From the NCBI GenBank assembly GCA_910580235.1, contig CAJTVU010000001.1, positions 372,001-436,000 on the forward strand: 64,000 nucleotides of DNA. The letters are read 5' to 3'. The notes under the pieces were generated by a model. The model searched no databases and had not been told where the DNA came from. It worked only from the letters and a program-made list of their open reading frames with translations. The translations under genes were made by a program, and so were the position numbers. Position 1 is the first letter of the stretch. Every line of letters begins with the position of its first letter. Positions 32,908 to 42,840 of this stretch are shown in pieces. Source of the DNA: an uncultured Dorea sp. (lineage in GTDB: Bacteria > Bacillota > Clostridia > Lachnospirales > Lachnospiraceae).

Positions 32908-34026
32908 TTAATCGAGATAATCTCTTAATTTCCTGCTGCGGCTGGGGTGCCTGAGCTTCCGAAGCGCTTTCGCCTCGATCTGGCGGATGCGCTCACGGGT
33001 AACGTCAAACTCCTTCCCCACTTCCTCCAAAGTACGGGCGCGCCCATCATTCATACCGAACCGAAGCCTCAATACTTTCTGCTCCCTCTCAGTCAGCGTG
33101 TCCAATACTTCGTCTAGCTGTTCTTTTAATAAAGTCTGCGCTGCCGCCTCTGCCGGGACAGGCACATTGTCGTCCTGGATGAAATCTCCAAGATGGCTGT
33201 CTTCCTCCTCCCCTATAGGGGTCTCCAAAGACACCGGCTCCTGCGAGATCTTAAGGATCTCCCGCACGCGCTCTACCGGCATATCCAGCTCTTCTGCGAT
33301 CTCTTCCGGCGCAGGCTCGCGCCCCAATTCCTGCAAGAGCTGTCTGGACACACGCGTCAGCTTGTTGATCGTCTCCACCATATGCACCGGGATGCGGATC
33401 GTCCTCGCCTGATCTGCAATGGCTCTCGTAATGGCCTGACGGATCCACCATGTGGCGTAAGTGCTGAATTTGAACCCTTTGTGATAATCAAACTTCTCCA
33501 CCGCTTTGATCAGGCCCAGATTCCCTTCCTGTATAAGGTCAAGGAAGAGCATGCCCCGGCCCACATAGCGCTTTGCAATGCTGACGACAAGGCGCAGGTT
33601 CGCCTCTGCAAGACGCTTCTTCGCGTCCTCGTCGCCGTCCGCCATCCGCTTTGCCAGATCGACTTCTTCTTCAGCCGTAAGAAGAGGGACTTTCCCGATC
33701 TCTTTCAGATACATACGCACCGGATCTTCGATACTGATCCCGTCCGGGACGGACAGATCCAGCTTCTCCATATCCACATCGTCTTCATCCGTCAGGACAA
33801 TATCCGCATCGTCCACGTCAATGTCGTCGCCGTCGCCGCTGATCCGAAGGACGTCGATGTTGTTCGCTTCCAGATGCTCGAACACCTTGTCCATCTGCTC
33901 TGCGTCAAGCTCCATGTCGGTAAAGAAATCGTTGATTTCGGAAATCTCAAGAATGCTTTTCTTCTTCCTTCCGAGAGATACCAGCTCTTTTAGCTTCTCT
34001 TCTAATCTCACTGTGTTTTCTTCCAT
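32908..34026 (-). CDS. rpoD: RNA polymerase primary sigma factor
   Basis: 372 residues, housekeeping sigma-A. Region 1.2-2.4 is seen from VRMYLKEIGKVPLL through GNLGLIKAVEKFDY, KGFKFSTYATWWIRQAITRA and ARTIRIPVH; region 3 follows; region 4.2 is LEEVGKEFDVTRERIRQIEA and the end LRKLRHPSRSRKLRDYLD. It recognises TTGACA/TATAAT, matching the promoters found in this window. It follows dnaG by 39 bases, the classic dnaG-rpoD pairing. Confidence 0.98.
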   Translation of the reverse strand: MEENTVRLEEKLKELVSLGRKKKSILEISEINDFFTDMELDAEQMDKVFEHLEANNIDVLRISGDGDDIDVDDADIVLTDEDDVDMEKLDLSVPDGISIEDPVRMYLKEIGKVPLLTAEEEVDLAKRMADGDEDAKKRLAEANLRLVVSIAKRYVGRGMLFLDLIQEGNLGLIKAVEKFDYHKGFKFSTYATWWIRQAITRAIADQARTIRIPVHMVETINKLTRVSRQLLQELGREPAPEEIAEELDMPVERVREILKISQEPVSLETPIGEEEDSHLGDFIQDDNVPVPAEAAAQTLLKEQLDEVLDTLTEREQKVLRLRFGMNDGRARTLEEVGKEFDVTRERIRQIEAKALRKLRHPSRSRKLRDYLD

Positions 34027-34065
34027 GTAGTGCCCATCCTCTCATTGCTTGTTTATATTTTATCC

Positions 34066-35838
34066 TTAATTAACAGAAATATGCAGTTCTGCGGGGTTCT
34101 GGAGCCTTGCTTTCTCTGCCACGAGCTTCTGGAGCTCCTCTGCGCTCGTCGTATTCCGCCCCATAGCCTTTTCTATGCTGTGCAGCTTTACCCGCTTCAC
34201 AGTCTCTCTCAACGCTTTCTCCTGCTCCCTCGCCGTGGAGAGCTCCCGGATCCTTGTGTGGAACAGCCCCGCTACTTCCCGGTGCTCTTCCTCGTCGGTA
34301 AAATGGTTCATAATAGCCGCGGGATTCGGCTCTCCCTCCTCGTACTGCCGGTACAGAAGCTCTGCCACCGTGCGGTACAGCCCTTCGTCAAAGTCCTCTG
34401 GACCGACGATCTTGCAGATCTGCCGGAATATGTGCTCATCGGCAGCCATCCAGGTCAGCAGGATCTTCTGCGACTTTCTTATCCCGTCCTCTTTCTCCCG
34501 CTCCTGGCTCTGCGTAGGCCTGGGCCGCTTCACCGGCGCGGCAAGCCCCTTTTTGACCGCCGTGCCCGCCACAAGCTTCCGCAAGTCTTCATAGCTTACA
34601 CGGTATGCTGCCGCTGTTGCCTCTATGTAATTATTTCTCTCGATCTCTTCCTCGAATTCCACCAGCCGCCCAGCTGCCTCTTTTAAGAATTCCGTCTTCC
34701 CTTCCGGGGAAGCCATATCATAATCCTTTTCCAGCGCTTTAAGGCTGAACATAAAGCCTCCCTGCGCTTTCCGGATCCTCTCTTCAAATGCCTCCGCGCC
34801 CAGATTTTTAATAAATTCATCTGGATCTTTGTATGGCTCCATGCGGATGATCCGCGCAGTGACGCCTACGTCCCGCAGGATCGGCACTGCCCGCAGCGCG
34901 GCTCTCGTCCCGGCGTCGTCGCTGTCATAAGTCAGGTACACTTCGCTTACATACCGCTTGATGAGCGCGGCATGTCCCGGCGTTAACGACGTCCCAAGAG
35001 ACGCCACGGCGTTCGTAAATCCCGCTTGGTGGAGCGCAATCACATCCATATACCCTTCGCATAGAAGGAAATACGGCTTCCTTGCAGTCCTGGCGCGGTT
35101 CAGTCCGTACAAATTCCGGCTTTTATCAAAGACAAGTGTCTCCGGGGAGTTCAGGTATTTCGGCTTCCCGTCCCCCATAACGCGCCCGCCGAATCCAATG
35201 ACCCGGCTGTTCACATCCATGATCGGGAACATGACCCGGTTCCAGAATTTATCACAGACGCCTCTCTTCTCATCGATCGTAATAAGGCCTGCCTGTGATA
35301 TATGCTCGTCCTTATATCCTTTGGATTTCAGATAACGATACAGATCGTCGCTGTATTTATTCGAATATCCAAGCCCAAAGGATTTAAGAGCCTCATCCCC
35401 AAGCTCCCGGTCCTTAAGATATGTAAGCGCATGCTTTCCCTGGGGCTGCTTTAGCTGCACATAGAAATACTTTGCAGCCTCCTTGTTGATCTCCAGAAGG
35501 ATCGCCTTTATGTCCGCTCTCTGCCGCGCTTCCTGGGAATAGTCCTGCTCGGGCAGCTCTACCCCCGCCCGGTCGGCCAGGAATCTCAGCGCTTCGAGAA
35601 ACGAGTAGTTCTCATACTCCATAAGGAAAGTGAATACATTGCCTCCCGCGCCGCATCCGAAGCAATAATACATCTGCTTCTGCCTGCTTACGGAAAACGA
35701 CGGGGACTTCTCATTGTGGAACGGGCACAGCCCGAAATACGAGCTTCCCTTCTTCTGAAGCCTGACATAGCCGGATATGACATCTACAATATCATTTTTT
35801 GCCCGCACTTCCTCCACTAGCTCATCTGGATAATACAT
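34066..35838 (-). CDS. dnaG: DNA primase
   Basis: 590 residues. Synthesises RNA primers at the replication fork. The CHC2 zinc-binding domain (CPFHNEKSPSFSV ... YYCFGCGAGGNVFTF) starts at residue 40; the TOPRIM core shows EGYMDVIALHQAG and the acidic TYDSDDAG; a C-terminal helicase-binding domain follows. ATG at 35838 is chosen since MYYPDELVEEVR is the usual beginning; the ATG 18 bases upstream is less likely. It follows dgt by 59 bases. Confidence 0.97.
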   Translation of the reverse strand: MYYPDELVEEVRAKNDIVDVISGYVRLQKKGSSYFGLCPFHNEKSPSFSVSRQKQMYYCFGCGAGGNVFTFLMEYENYSFLEALRFLADRAGVELPEQDYSQEARQRADIKAILLEINKEAAKYFYVQLKQPQGKHALTYLKDRELGDEALKSFGLGYSNKYSDDLYRYLKSKGYKDEHISQAGLITIDEKRGVCDKFWNRVMFPIMDVNSRVIGFGGRVMGDGKPKYLNSPETLVFDKSRNLYGLNRARTARKPYFLLCEGYMDVIALHQAGFTNAVASLGTSLTPGHAALIKRYVSEVYLTYDSDDAGTRAALRAVPILRDVGVTARIIRMEPYKDPDEFIKNLGAEAFEERIRKAQGGFMFSLKALEKDYDMASPEGKTEFLKEAAGRLVEFEEEIERNNYIEATAAAYRVSYEDLRKLVAGTAVKKGLAAPVKRPRPTQSQEREKEDGIRKSQKILLTWMAADEHIFRQICKIVGPEDFDEGLYRTVAELLYRQYEEGEPNPAAIMNHFTDEEEHREVAGLFHTRIRELSTAREQEKALRETVKRVKLHSIEKAMGRNTTSAEELQKLVAEKARLQNPAELHISVN

Positions 35839-35897
35839 CTGTCTCGTCCCTTTCACTGCCCTTATTTATAATATTCGACAAAAGTATTTCATTTCCT

Positions 35898-36902
35898 TTA
35901 AAAATTCCACGATTCTGGTACAAAATATTCTTGAAATTTCTTAACTGCGTATGTATCGGTCATTCCCGCGATGTAATCGCACACCGCCTGCTCCTTTTTC
36001 ACACCCTTTTCTGTCATCGCCAGGAATTGGTCGGGAAGGAGCTCGATGTGGCTCATATAGAACTTATATAGATTGGAGATCATGTTGATCGCCTTCTCCT
36101 CCTCGCCCTTTGCCTGTGGGTTAAGATAGACGCTTTCGAACAGGAACTTCCGAAGCCCCGCCATAGCGGCGCCCACTTCCTCCGACATCTGTATAGACGG
36201 CTTATCCATGCTGTTCGTAATCACATCATGGACCATCGTATTCAGGCGCATCCTTGTAGTCGTTCCCAGGATATCGCTGTATTCTTTCGGGATCCCCTCT
36301 TCGGTTAGGATCCCTCCCCGGATAGCGTCGTCAATGTCATGATTGATGTACGCTATCTTATCGGACAGGCGCACGATCGCGCCCTCCAGTGTAGAGGGCT
36401 TCCCGCTTGTCTGGTGGTTCCTTATCCCATCTAGCACTTCCCACGTAAGGTTCAGCCCTTCTCCGCCTTTTTCAAGATATTCTACGGCCCGGACACTCTG
36501 CTCATTATGCTTGAACCGGAACGGGTTCACCTCATTTAATGCACGCTCCCCCGCATGGCCGAACGGCGTATGCCCGAGATCGTGCCCAAGGGCGATAGCC
36601 TCCACCAGATCTTCATTGAGCCTTAATGCCTTCGCGATCGTCCTGGCGTTCTGGGACACTTCGAGGGTGTGCGTAAGCCTTGTCCGGTAATGATCGCCTT
36701 TCGGGAGCAGGAAGACTTGCGTCTTCTGTTTCAGACGCCGGAATGCCTTACAGTGCAGGATCCTGTCTCTGTCGCGCTGGAATACCGGCCGGATGTCGCA
36801 TTGTGCTTCTTCCCGCTTCCTTCCCTTTGATCTGCTGCTGAGCGCAGCATATTTGCTTAAATATTTCTCCTCTCGCTCTTCTAGATGCTCCCTGATCGTC
36901 AT
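35898..36902 (-). CDS. dgt: dGTP triphosphohydrolase-like HD protein
   Basis: 334 residues, the short deoxyguanosinetriphosphatase form. The HD metal site is seen in YRTRLTHTLEVSQ and ALGHDLGHTPFGHAGE (near residues 70-120), with NHEVQ-like EQSVRAVEYL and a later DKIAYINHDIDDA. It hydrolyses dNTPs to nucleosides and triphosphate, keeping dNTP pools balanced. It starts 3 bases after pap, so the two are transcribed together. Activity on dGTP specifically is not proven by sequence. Confidence 0.92.
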   Translation of the reverse strand: MTIREHLEEREEKYLSKYAALSSRSKGRKREEAQCDIRPVFQRDRDRILHCKAFRRLKQKTQVFLLPKGDHYRTRLTHTLEVSQNARTIAKALRLNEDLVEAIALGHDLGHTPFGHAGERALNEVNPFRFKHNEQSVRAVEYLEKGGEGLNLTWEVLDGIRNHQTSGKPSTLEGAIVRLSDKIAYINHDIDDAIRGGILTEEGIPKEYSDILGTTTRMRLNTMVHDVITNSMDKPSIQMSEEVGAAMAGLRKFLFESVYLNPQAKGEEEKAINMISNLYKFYMSHIELLPDQFLAMTEKGVKKEQAVCDYIAGMTDTYAVKKFQEYFVPESWNF

Positions 36903-36905
36903 ACG

Positions 36906-38420
36906 CTAGCCCTTCTTCCTTTCTTCCTTCAAACGATCCTCGATGGCCTCTATAACCGTTTTCAGGACTTTGATCCTGGCATAATATTTACAGTTCCCTT
37001 CCACTACGACCCACGGCGCGCCCGGCGTGGACGTACGGATCAGCATCTCGTTCACCGCTTCTTCGTACTGCTCCCACTTCTCCCTGTTACGCCAGTCTTC
37101 ATCGGTAATCTTCCACTGCTTCTTAGGATCTTCCTGGCGGGCTTTGAACCTTCTCTCCTGCTCGTCTTTGTCGATCTGCAGCCAGAACTTGATTACGATC
37201 GCCCCTGCATCCGTGAGATCCCGCTCCATGTCATTGATTTCTTTATATGCCCGCTTCCACTCTCTCTTCGTACAGAACCCTTCGATCCGCTCTACCATCA
37301 CGCGGCCGTACCATGTCCTGTCAAAAATAGCCACATGCCCCGCTTTGGGCATAGCATTCCAGAACCTCCACAGATAATGGTGCGCTTTTTCAATATCATT
37401 TGGAGACGCCGTAGGGCGCACGACGTAGCCTCTCGGATCCATATGCTCGGTAAGGCGCCGGATAGCTCCGCCCTTGCCCCCTGCATCCCAGCCTTCAAAT
37501 CCAAGCACCATCGGGATCCTTTTTCTGTACAATTCCCCGTGCAGCCTCTCCATCTTCTCTTGCAGCCTCTTAAGCTGTTCTTTGTATTCCTCTTTCGTAT
37601 AGCAAAGGGAAAGATCCGCCCTTGCCAGAATAGACTCTCCTAGCTCCTTATCGCTCTCTTCTGCCGCCTCGGACGCCTCCGACGTCTCCTGTGCAGCTCT
37701 CTTATCTTCCTCTTCCTTAATCTTATTCCCCATGGCCTGGATTACAGCAGCATATATCTTCGCCGTGGCAAACTTTTTATCTGACGCCTCCACGATATTC
37801 CACGGCGCATAGTCTGTGTCCGTCTGGGCCAGCATCTCCTCGTTCATCCCTGTATACTGCTCAAACTTCTCATTGCGCTTTAAATCCATTTTGCTTACCC
37901 GCCACGCGGTCTCTTTCGATCTTTGCAGCTTCTGGAACCTCTTTTTCTGTTCCTTCTTATCTATAGCAAGGAATATTTTAATCATCACCATTCCGTCTGC
38001 TGCCAGCTGTTCTTCAAAAGAGCGGATAGATTGGAATGCTTTTGGTATATCTTCTTCCTTTGTCCGCCCTTCAAAACGGTCTTCCAATACTTTCCGATAC
38101 CAGCTGCCGTCATAGATGGAAATGCGCCCTTTCCCCGGAAGCTTCGTCCAGAACCGCCAGAGGAACGGGTGAAGCCTCTCCTCTTCCGTCTCCTTCTTCA
38201 CTGTATAGACCTCAAATCCTCTCGGGTCAAGCGCACGGATCAGCTTTCCGATCTGTAACCCCTTTCCTGCCGCGTCATACCCTTCAAAAGCAATCATAAC
38301 AGGGATCCCCATCTCCCTGCATTTTCGCTGCAGCTCCCCGAGCCTCGGCTCCAGCACTTCCATCTTCTTTTTGTACTCTTCCTTCTCCAACCTTTTGGTA
38401 AGATCTAGCTTCTCTAACAT
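36906..38420 (-). CDS. pap: Polyphosphate:AMP phosphotransferase (two-domain PPK2)
   Basis: 504 residues with two PPK2 domains (about 1-250 and 270-500). Uses polyphosphate to phosphorylate AMP to ADP. Both have the Walker A-like loop, IAFEGYDAAGKG and LGFEGWDAGGKG. The downstream catalytic motif is intact only in the second: DRTWYGRVMVERIEG, against DGSWYRKVLEDRFEG in the first, where Arg is Gly. As in characterised two-domain enzymes, the C-terminal domain is probably the active one. AAGGAGAGG precedes the start. It heads the run pap-dgt-dnaG-rpoD. Confidence 0.92.
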   Translation of the reverse strand: MLEKLDLTKRLEKEEYKKKMEVLEPRLGELQRKCREMGIPVMIAFEGYDAAGKGLQIGKLIRALDPRGFEVYTVKKETEEERLHPFLWRFWTKLPGKGRISIYDGSWYRKVLEDRFEGRTKEEDIPKAFQSIRSFEEQLAADGMVMIKIFLAIDKKEQKKRFQKLQRSKETAWRVSKMDLKRNEKFEQYTGMNEEMLAQTDTDYAPWNIVEASDKKFATAKIYAAVIQAMGNKIKEEEDKRAAQETSEASEAAEESDKELGESILARADLSLCYTKEEYKEQLKRLQEKMERLHGELYRKRIPMVLGFEGWDAGGKGGAIRRLTEHMDPRGYVVRPTASPNDIEKAHHYLWRFWNAMPKAGHVAIFDRTWYGRVMVERIEGFCTKREWKRAYKEINDMERDLTDAGAIVIKFWLQIDKDEQERRFKARQEDPKKQWKITDEDWRNREKWEQYEEAVNEMLIRTSTPGAPWVVVEGNCKYYARIKVLKTVIEAIEDRLKEERKKG

Positions 38421-38490
38421 TATCCCTCTCCTTATCCGGCCTGATCTGCCTGCATCTTTACCCTTATCATACCCAAAACCGTAGATTTTT

Positions 38491-38555
38491 TCAATCTGGG
38501 ACAGGATAAAATTAATCTGGGACGGGGTAAATTTAATTTTACCCCGTCCCAGATT
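38491..38555. repeat. Family A palindrome, copy 4, with a half copy beside it
   Basis: The full copy (38514-38555) has arms AATCTGGGACGGGGTAAA; a degenerate single arm, AATCTGGGACAGGATAAAAT, precedes it (38493 on). It lies 6 bases past the stop of the YhgE/Pip-like gene, between two genes on the same strand, so it can terminate that gene, but it supplies no stop codon. Confidence 0.88.
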
Positions 38556-38561
38556 TGCAGA

Positions 38562-40679
38562 TTAAATAGCATCTGTCTTATATATGAATTTTACATTTCC
38601 TCCTGCGCCATCGCCTGTTCCGGCAAATGAGCCATAGTTTTTCGCAATGTCGGAGAGGATCCGGATCCTGTCGGAAGTTTCTTTCAGGTCTCCTCCCAAT
38701 GTTTCTGTCAGCTTCTGGATCCCTTCTTCATTAAACTGCTTCAGGCCATCGGACAATTGTATAGAGCCGTCTTTCAACTGTGTAATGCCGTCCACAAGCG
38801 CTGGCGCGCTGTCTTTCATCTCCTGCGTCCCCTCAAGCAGCCGGGCCGCTCCGGCAGATAATTCGGACGTCCCTGCTTTTAGATCCCCTGCGCCGGACTT
38901 CAATTCATCTGCTCCGGCAGCCGCGTCAGAAACACCGGACGTGTAAGTGCGAAGCCCAAGATAGAATGCATGATAGCTGTCGAGCGAGGCTTTCAGCCCG
39001 ATTACAGATTGCGCTCCTTCTGCGGCGGCGTTCAGCTTGGACTGGACAGCATCTGAGCTCATAGCCTCAGAAATGGCCTTCTGTACCTGCAGTTCTGTAT
39101 TCGCGGCGACCGCCTCCTGTATCTCTTGGCTCTGCATCTGTTCTTCTACTGCCTGCTCTGTCAGAGCGCTGATCTGCTCCTCAACTTCCTGGCTCTCCAT
39201 CCTTGCCTCTGTCTCCGCCTGCATAGCAGATTCAACAGCCGCATTTACCGCTTCCTGCTGTTCTTGCGTAATCGCACCTGCTTCCACCGCAGCTTCATAT
39301 TCCTCCACCGACATGCCCGTCGCCTGCTGTATGACCGCAGACCGGAACTGCCCTTCATTTTCCCTGACAGCCTGTGCGACCTGTTCCTTTACTGCGGCGG
39401 CCACCTGTGCAGATGCCTCTGCGTATACTTGCTCCCGGACCGCGGCAGCCACCTGCTCCCGGATCATATCCCGGTTCGCCTCCACCTGCTCTGTGACCTG
39501 GCGCATCGCCTCCTCATAAACTGCCGTATCATCCAGCGACGCAATTACTTCGTCCAGCACGCCGGCATAGTTTTCTATCGCCAGGGCAGGTACAGAAAGC
39601 CCTGCCTCAGCAAGCTGTGCGTTCGCCATGGAAAGCAGAGACTGGAATACTTGTTCCGCCCCTCCGTTCAAAGAATCACTGTTGGCATCCAACGTATCCA
39701 GGCCGTCGGAAAGCTGGGCAATCCCTTCCTGTATCTGGCCTGCGCCGTTGTCCAGCGACGCTGCGCCTGTCTGGAGCTGCGCCGCGCCTGCGTGCAGCTG
39801 ATCGATCCCTCCGACCAGCTCGCCAGACTTCTCCGACAAAGTACACAGGCCGTCCGAAAGCTGGGAAGAGCCATCCATAAGCACAAGCATAGCGTCTGTC
39901 AGCTCATTCATGGAATCTGTTAATTCTTCCATATTAAGAGAATCAGAATCTAATTCTCTGAACAGCTCCGTCGTAGCAAGGGTCATAGTATCGCCCATCT
40001 TAAAATTTTTGACATCAGCGCTGACCTCGACATAATCCGGGATATCCAGCTTATCTTTGCTAATCTTAAGATCCTCCTGCAAGCCAGGGAACGCCATGCC
40101 GACTACTGCGATCCGGTCTCCATCGTTAACTATCTTCCCGTTCGATACAGCCACGTTCTGAAAAACATCATTGTCAAGCAGCATTCCTGTAAGCATAGTG
40201 AACGGGACATGGATCTTCTCTGTTTTCCCGTTAATCTCAGCTTCTTCATACTGCATATTCTCATAATCAAAACGGATCTTCACATGACCGCTTTTACCGG
40301 CCATCTTTTCCGGGGAAGTTTTCTTGCCGTCCAGCGTAAACTGCACTGACATCTGGACTGGCAGCTCTTTTTCTAAAGAGGCGCCTCCCACCTTATTCTC
40401 TATCTCGTCGCTGACGATGACCCTCTTCACAGTGCCGTCGGCGCCGGCCAGCACATAGACTGTTTCGTCTGTGAACATCTCCGTGCTTCCTCCTATGTCC
40501 CCCGCTTTGTCCACTGCACCCGCGCCTTTGCTCTCCTGGCTCTCCTTTTCTTCTTTATGCTCCTTATCACTATTACTCTGCTTCCCGCTCGCCAGCACAT
40601 AGGCGGACGTCCCAATTATCGCCAATATGATGACGGAACAGAGCAAGATCGAGCCGCGTTTTAAGATTCTATTTTTCAT
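38562..40679 (-). CDS. YhgE/Pip-like membrane-anchored coiled-coil protein
   Basis: About 705 residues. A short cytosolic end and one membrane helix (about residues 8-30), a charged linker, a folded region to about residue 250, then repeated short helices of the form GAxxLxxGxxxL (GAAQLQTGAASLDNGAGQI; ELKSGAGDLKAGTSELSAGA) around an Ala/Gln/Glu-rich coiled coil. This is the X-X-L-x-x-G pattern of YhgE/Pip proteins. ATG at 40679 is better spaced from GGAGG than GTG at 40685, which overlaps the MMPL stop. It is coupled to the MMPL gene and probably acts as its extracellular partner; the cargo is unknown. Confidence 0.82.
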   Translation of the reverse strand: MKNRILKRGSILLCSVIILAIIGTSAYVLASGKQSNSDKEHKEEKESQESKGAGAVDKAGDIGGSTEMFTDETVYVLAGADGTVKRVIVSDEIENKVGGASLEKELPVQMSVQFTLDGKKTSPEKMAGKSGHVKIRFDYENMQYEEAEINGKTEKIHVPFTMLTGMLLDNDVFQNVAVSNGKIVNDGDRIAVVGMAFPGLQEDLKISKDKLDIPDYVEVSADVKNFKMGDTMTLATTELFRELDSDSLNMEELTDSMNELTDAMLVLMDGSSQLSDGLCTLSEKSGELVGGIDQLHAGAAQLQTGAASLDNGAGQIQEGIAQLSDGLDTLDANSDSLNGGAEQVFQSLLSMANAQLAEAGLSVPALAIENYAGVLDEVIASLDDTAVYEEAMRQVTEQVEANRDMIREQVAAAVREQVYAEASAQVAAAVKEQVAQAVRENEGQFRSAVIQQATGMSVEEYEAAVEAGAITQEQQEAVNAAVESAMQAETEARMESQEVEEQISALTEQAVEEQMQSQEIQEAVAANTELQVQKAISEAMSSDAVQSKLNAAAEGAQSVIGLKASLDSYHAFYLGLRTYTSGVSDAAAGADELKSGAGDLKAGTSELSAGAARLLEGTQEMKDSAPALVDGITQLKDGSIQLSDGLKQFNEEGIQKLTETLGGDLKETSDRIRILSDIAKNYGSFAGTGDGAGGNVKFIYKTDAI

Positions 40680-40684
40680 ATTCA

Positions 40685-42781
40685 CTATACCTCCACAATT
40701 TTATTTTCTTTTCTCCCAATATCACGCATCCCCAAAGTAGTCGCGCGGATCAGCCTGTCGCAGAGCAGAAGTCCTGATGGCAGGACAAAGATAACTGAAA
40801 GCATGCTCACTACCGCTCCCCTCGCCATCAGCATGCACATGGAACGGATCATGTCGATGTTGGAATAAGATGCGACTCCAAAAGTCGCCGAAAACAGTCC
40901 CATACCGGATATAATGATAGACGGGACGGATGTGGCAAGCGCCGTCCACACAGCCTCTTTTTTCTTTGCCCCGCCGATCCGCTCCGCTTTATACCGGGTA
41001 GTCATCAATATCGCGTAGTCCACCGTAGCTCCAAGCTGGATCGTGCTGATGCAGATGGGCGCGATAAATGGAAGGCTCTGCCCCATATAGTGTGGCAATC
41101 CAAGATTAATGAAAATCGCAAGCTCAATTACAGCAATCAGTATAAAAGGTAGGGAAATACTCTTTTCAACCAAGGCTATAATAACAAAAATAGCAAGGAT
41201 CGATACGGTATTTACGACCTGGAAATCATGCGCGGTCGTCTCGATCATATCTTTCATACAGGGCGCTTCCCCAATGAGCAGCCCCGTTCCATCATATTTC
41301 TTAAGAATAGAATTCAGCTCTGTAATCTGTTCATTTACATCGTCACTGGCGACTTTGTATTCCGAGTTGACAAGCAGCAGCTCCCACTTATCACTTTTCA
41401 GCGCCTCGACAACATGCTCCGGCAGGATCTCTTCTGGCACACGGGGGCCAACCACCGATTCCAGGCCAAGCACATACTTGACTCCGTCTATGCCCTCTAT
41501 TTCATGGATCATTTCCCGGATATCCTTTGCCGGGATATCCCTGTCTACCAATAACATATGGGTAGAAGCAATATTGAACTCTTCCGCCAGCTTGCTGTTG
41601 GCGATCACATACTCCATATCTCCAGGCAGGCACTCGCCCATATCGTAATACACCTCGTCATTTGTCTTACTGTACCCGTAATAAGCCGGGAAGAGCAGTA
41701 TGGCAAATGCAAGGAGGAACACTGGAAAGGCCTTTATGACCCCTCTGGAAAATCTGGACATATCCGGGATTAGAGATTTGTGCTTTGTCCTCTGCAAAGG
41801 CTTATCGAGGATCAAGATCATCGAAGGAAGGACTGTCACACAGCCAAAGACTCCTAAGATGACGCCCTTCGCCATTACGATGCCAAGATCTCTCCCCATC
41901 GTAAAGGACATAAAGCACAGCGCGATGAACCCGGCTACTGTCGTGACTGAGCTGCCCACAACGCTTGCCAGCGTCGCCTGGATGGCCGCCGCCATCGCTT
42001 CCCTGTGATCGCCGTATCTCTCCAGCTGCTCATTGTAGCTCTCCCACAGGAAGATCGAATAGTCCATCGTAACGGCAAGCTGTAAGACAGCCGCCAGCGC
42101 TTTCGTAATATAAGAAATCTCGCCCATAAAAATATTGGAGCCAAGATTCAGCAAGATCATCATACCAATCGAAGCCAGGAATACGAACGGCACAAGCCAG
42201 CTGTCCAAAAGCACAAGCATGGCTATGCTGGCGAGAAGCACAGCAATGCCGACATACACCGGCTCTTCTTTTTCGCACAGGTCTTTCAGATCCGTGACCA
42301 GTGCAGACATGCCGGACACATAGCACTGCTTCCCGCACAGAGACCGGATCTCGCGGATCGCATCCATCGTGACATCGGCAGAAGTAGCGCTGTCAAAGAA
42401 AACGGCCATCATCGTAGAATGATCGGTGTTGAATTCGTTATAAATATCATCCGGAAGAAGCTCCATTGGGACAGACAGATCAAACAACGAGTCATACCAG
42501 ATGACCGTATCTACGTGGCCTACCTGTTCGATCTGTTCTTTGAGGTCCGCTACATCCTGCTCCTTCATACCTTCTACAATGATAAAGGAGAACGCCCCCT
42601 TGCCGAAATCCTCCATAAGCTCCTTCTGCCCGATCGTCGTATCCATATCCTCAGGCAGATAATTGAGCATGTCGTAATCAATCCTTGTATTCTGCATACC
42701 GATCGCCGCCGGTATCATAAGAATGACAGCCGCTATTAAAATGATTGTGCGGTATCTCACTACCGCCTTCGCAAAACGCAT
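40685..42781 (-). CDS. MMPL/RND-family transporter
   Basis: 698 residues in two similar halves, each with one membrane helix, an extracellular domain of about 150-200 residues and five further helices, the RND/MMPL layout. Signature stretches are TMDYSIFLWESY (near residue 240) and GATVDYAILMTTRY (near 590), each with the helix-4 Asp-Tyr pair used in proton coupling. These proteins export lipids, peptides or drugs. AAAGGAG precedes the ATG. It lies between the TetR gene and the YhgE/Pip-like gene, so export under TetR control is likely. Confidence 0.93.
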   Translation of the reverse strand: MRFAKAVVRYRTIILIAAVILMIPAAIGMQNTRIDYDMLNYLPEDMDTTIGQKELMEDFGKGAFSFIIVEGMKEQDVADLKEQIEQVGHVDTVIWYDSLFDLSVPMELLPDDIYNEFNTDHSTMMAVFFDSATSADVTMDAIREIRSLCGKQCYVSGMSALVTDLKDLCEKEEPVYVGIAVLLASIAMLVLLDSWLVPFVFLASIGMMILLNLGSNIFMGEISYITKALAAVLQLAVTMDYSIFLWESYNEQLERYGDHREAMAAAIQATLASVVGSSVTTVAGFIALCFMSFTMGRDLGIVMAKGVILGVFGCVTVLPSMILILDKPLQRTKHKSLIPDMSRFSRGVIKAFPVFLLAFAILLFPAYYGYSKTNDEVYYDMGECLPGDMEYVIANSKLAEEFNIASTHMLLVDRDIPAKDIREMIHEIEGIDGVKYVLGLESVVGPRVPEEILPEHVVEALKSDKWELLLVNSEYKVASDDVNEQITELNSILKKYDGTGLLIGEAPCMKDMIETTAHDFQVVNTVSILAIFVIIALVEKSISLPFILIAVIELAIFINLGLPHYMGQSLPFIAPICISTIQLGATVDYAILMTTRYKAERIGGAKKKEAVWTALATSVPSIIISGMGLFSATFGVASYSNIDMIRSMCMLMARGAVVSMLSVIFVLPSGLLLCDRLIRATTLGMRDIGRKENKIVEV

Positions 42782-42840
42782 CAGTTATTGCACTCCTTTC
42801 GATTGCAAACGCTTCCTTTTTTTTACAGTCCTATTATAAT

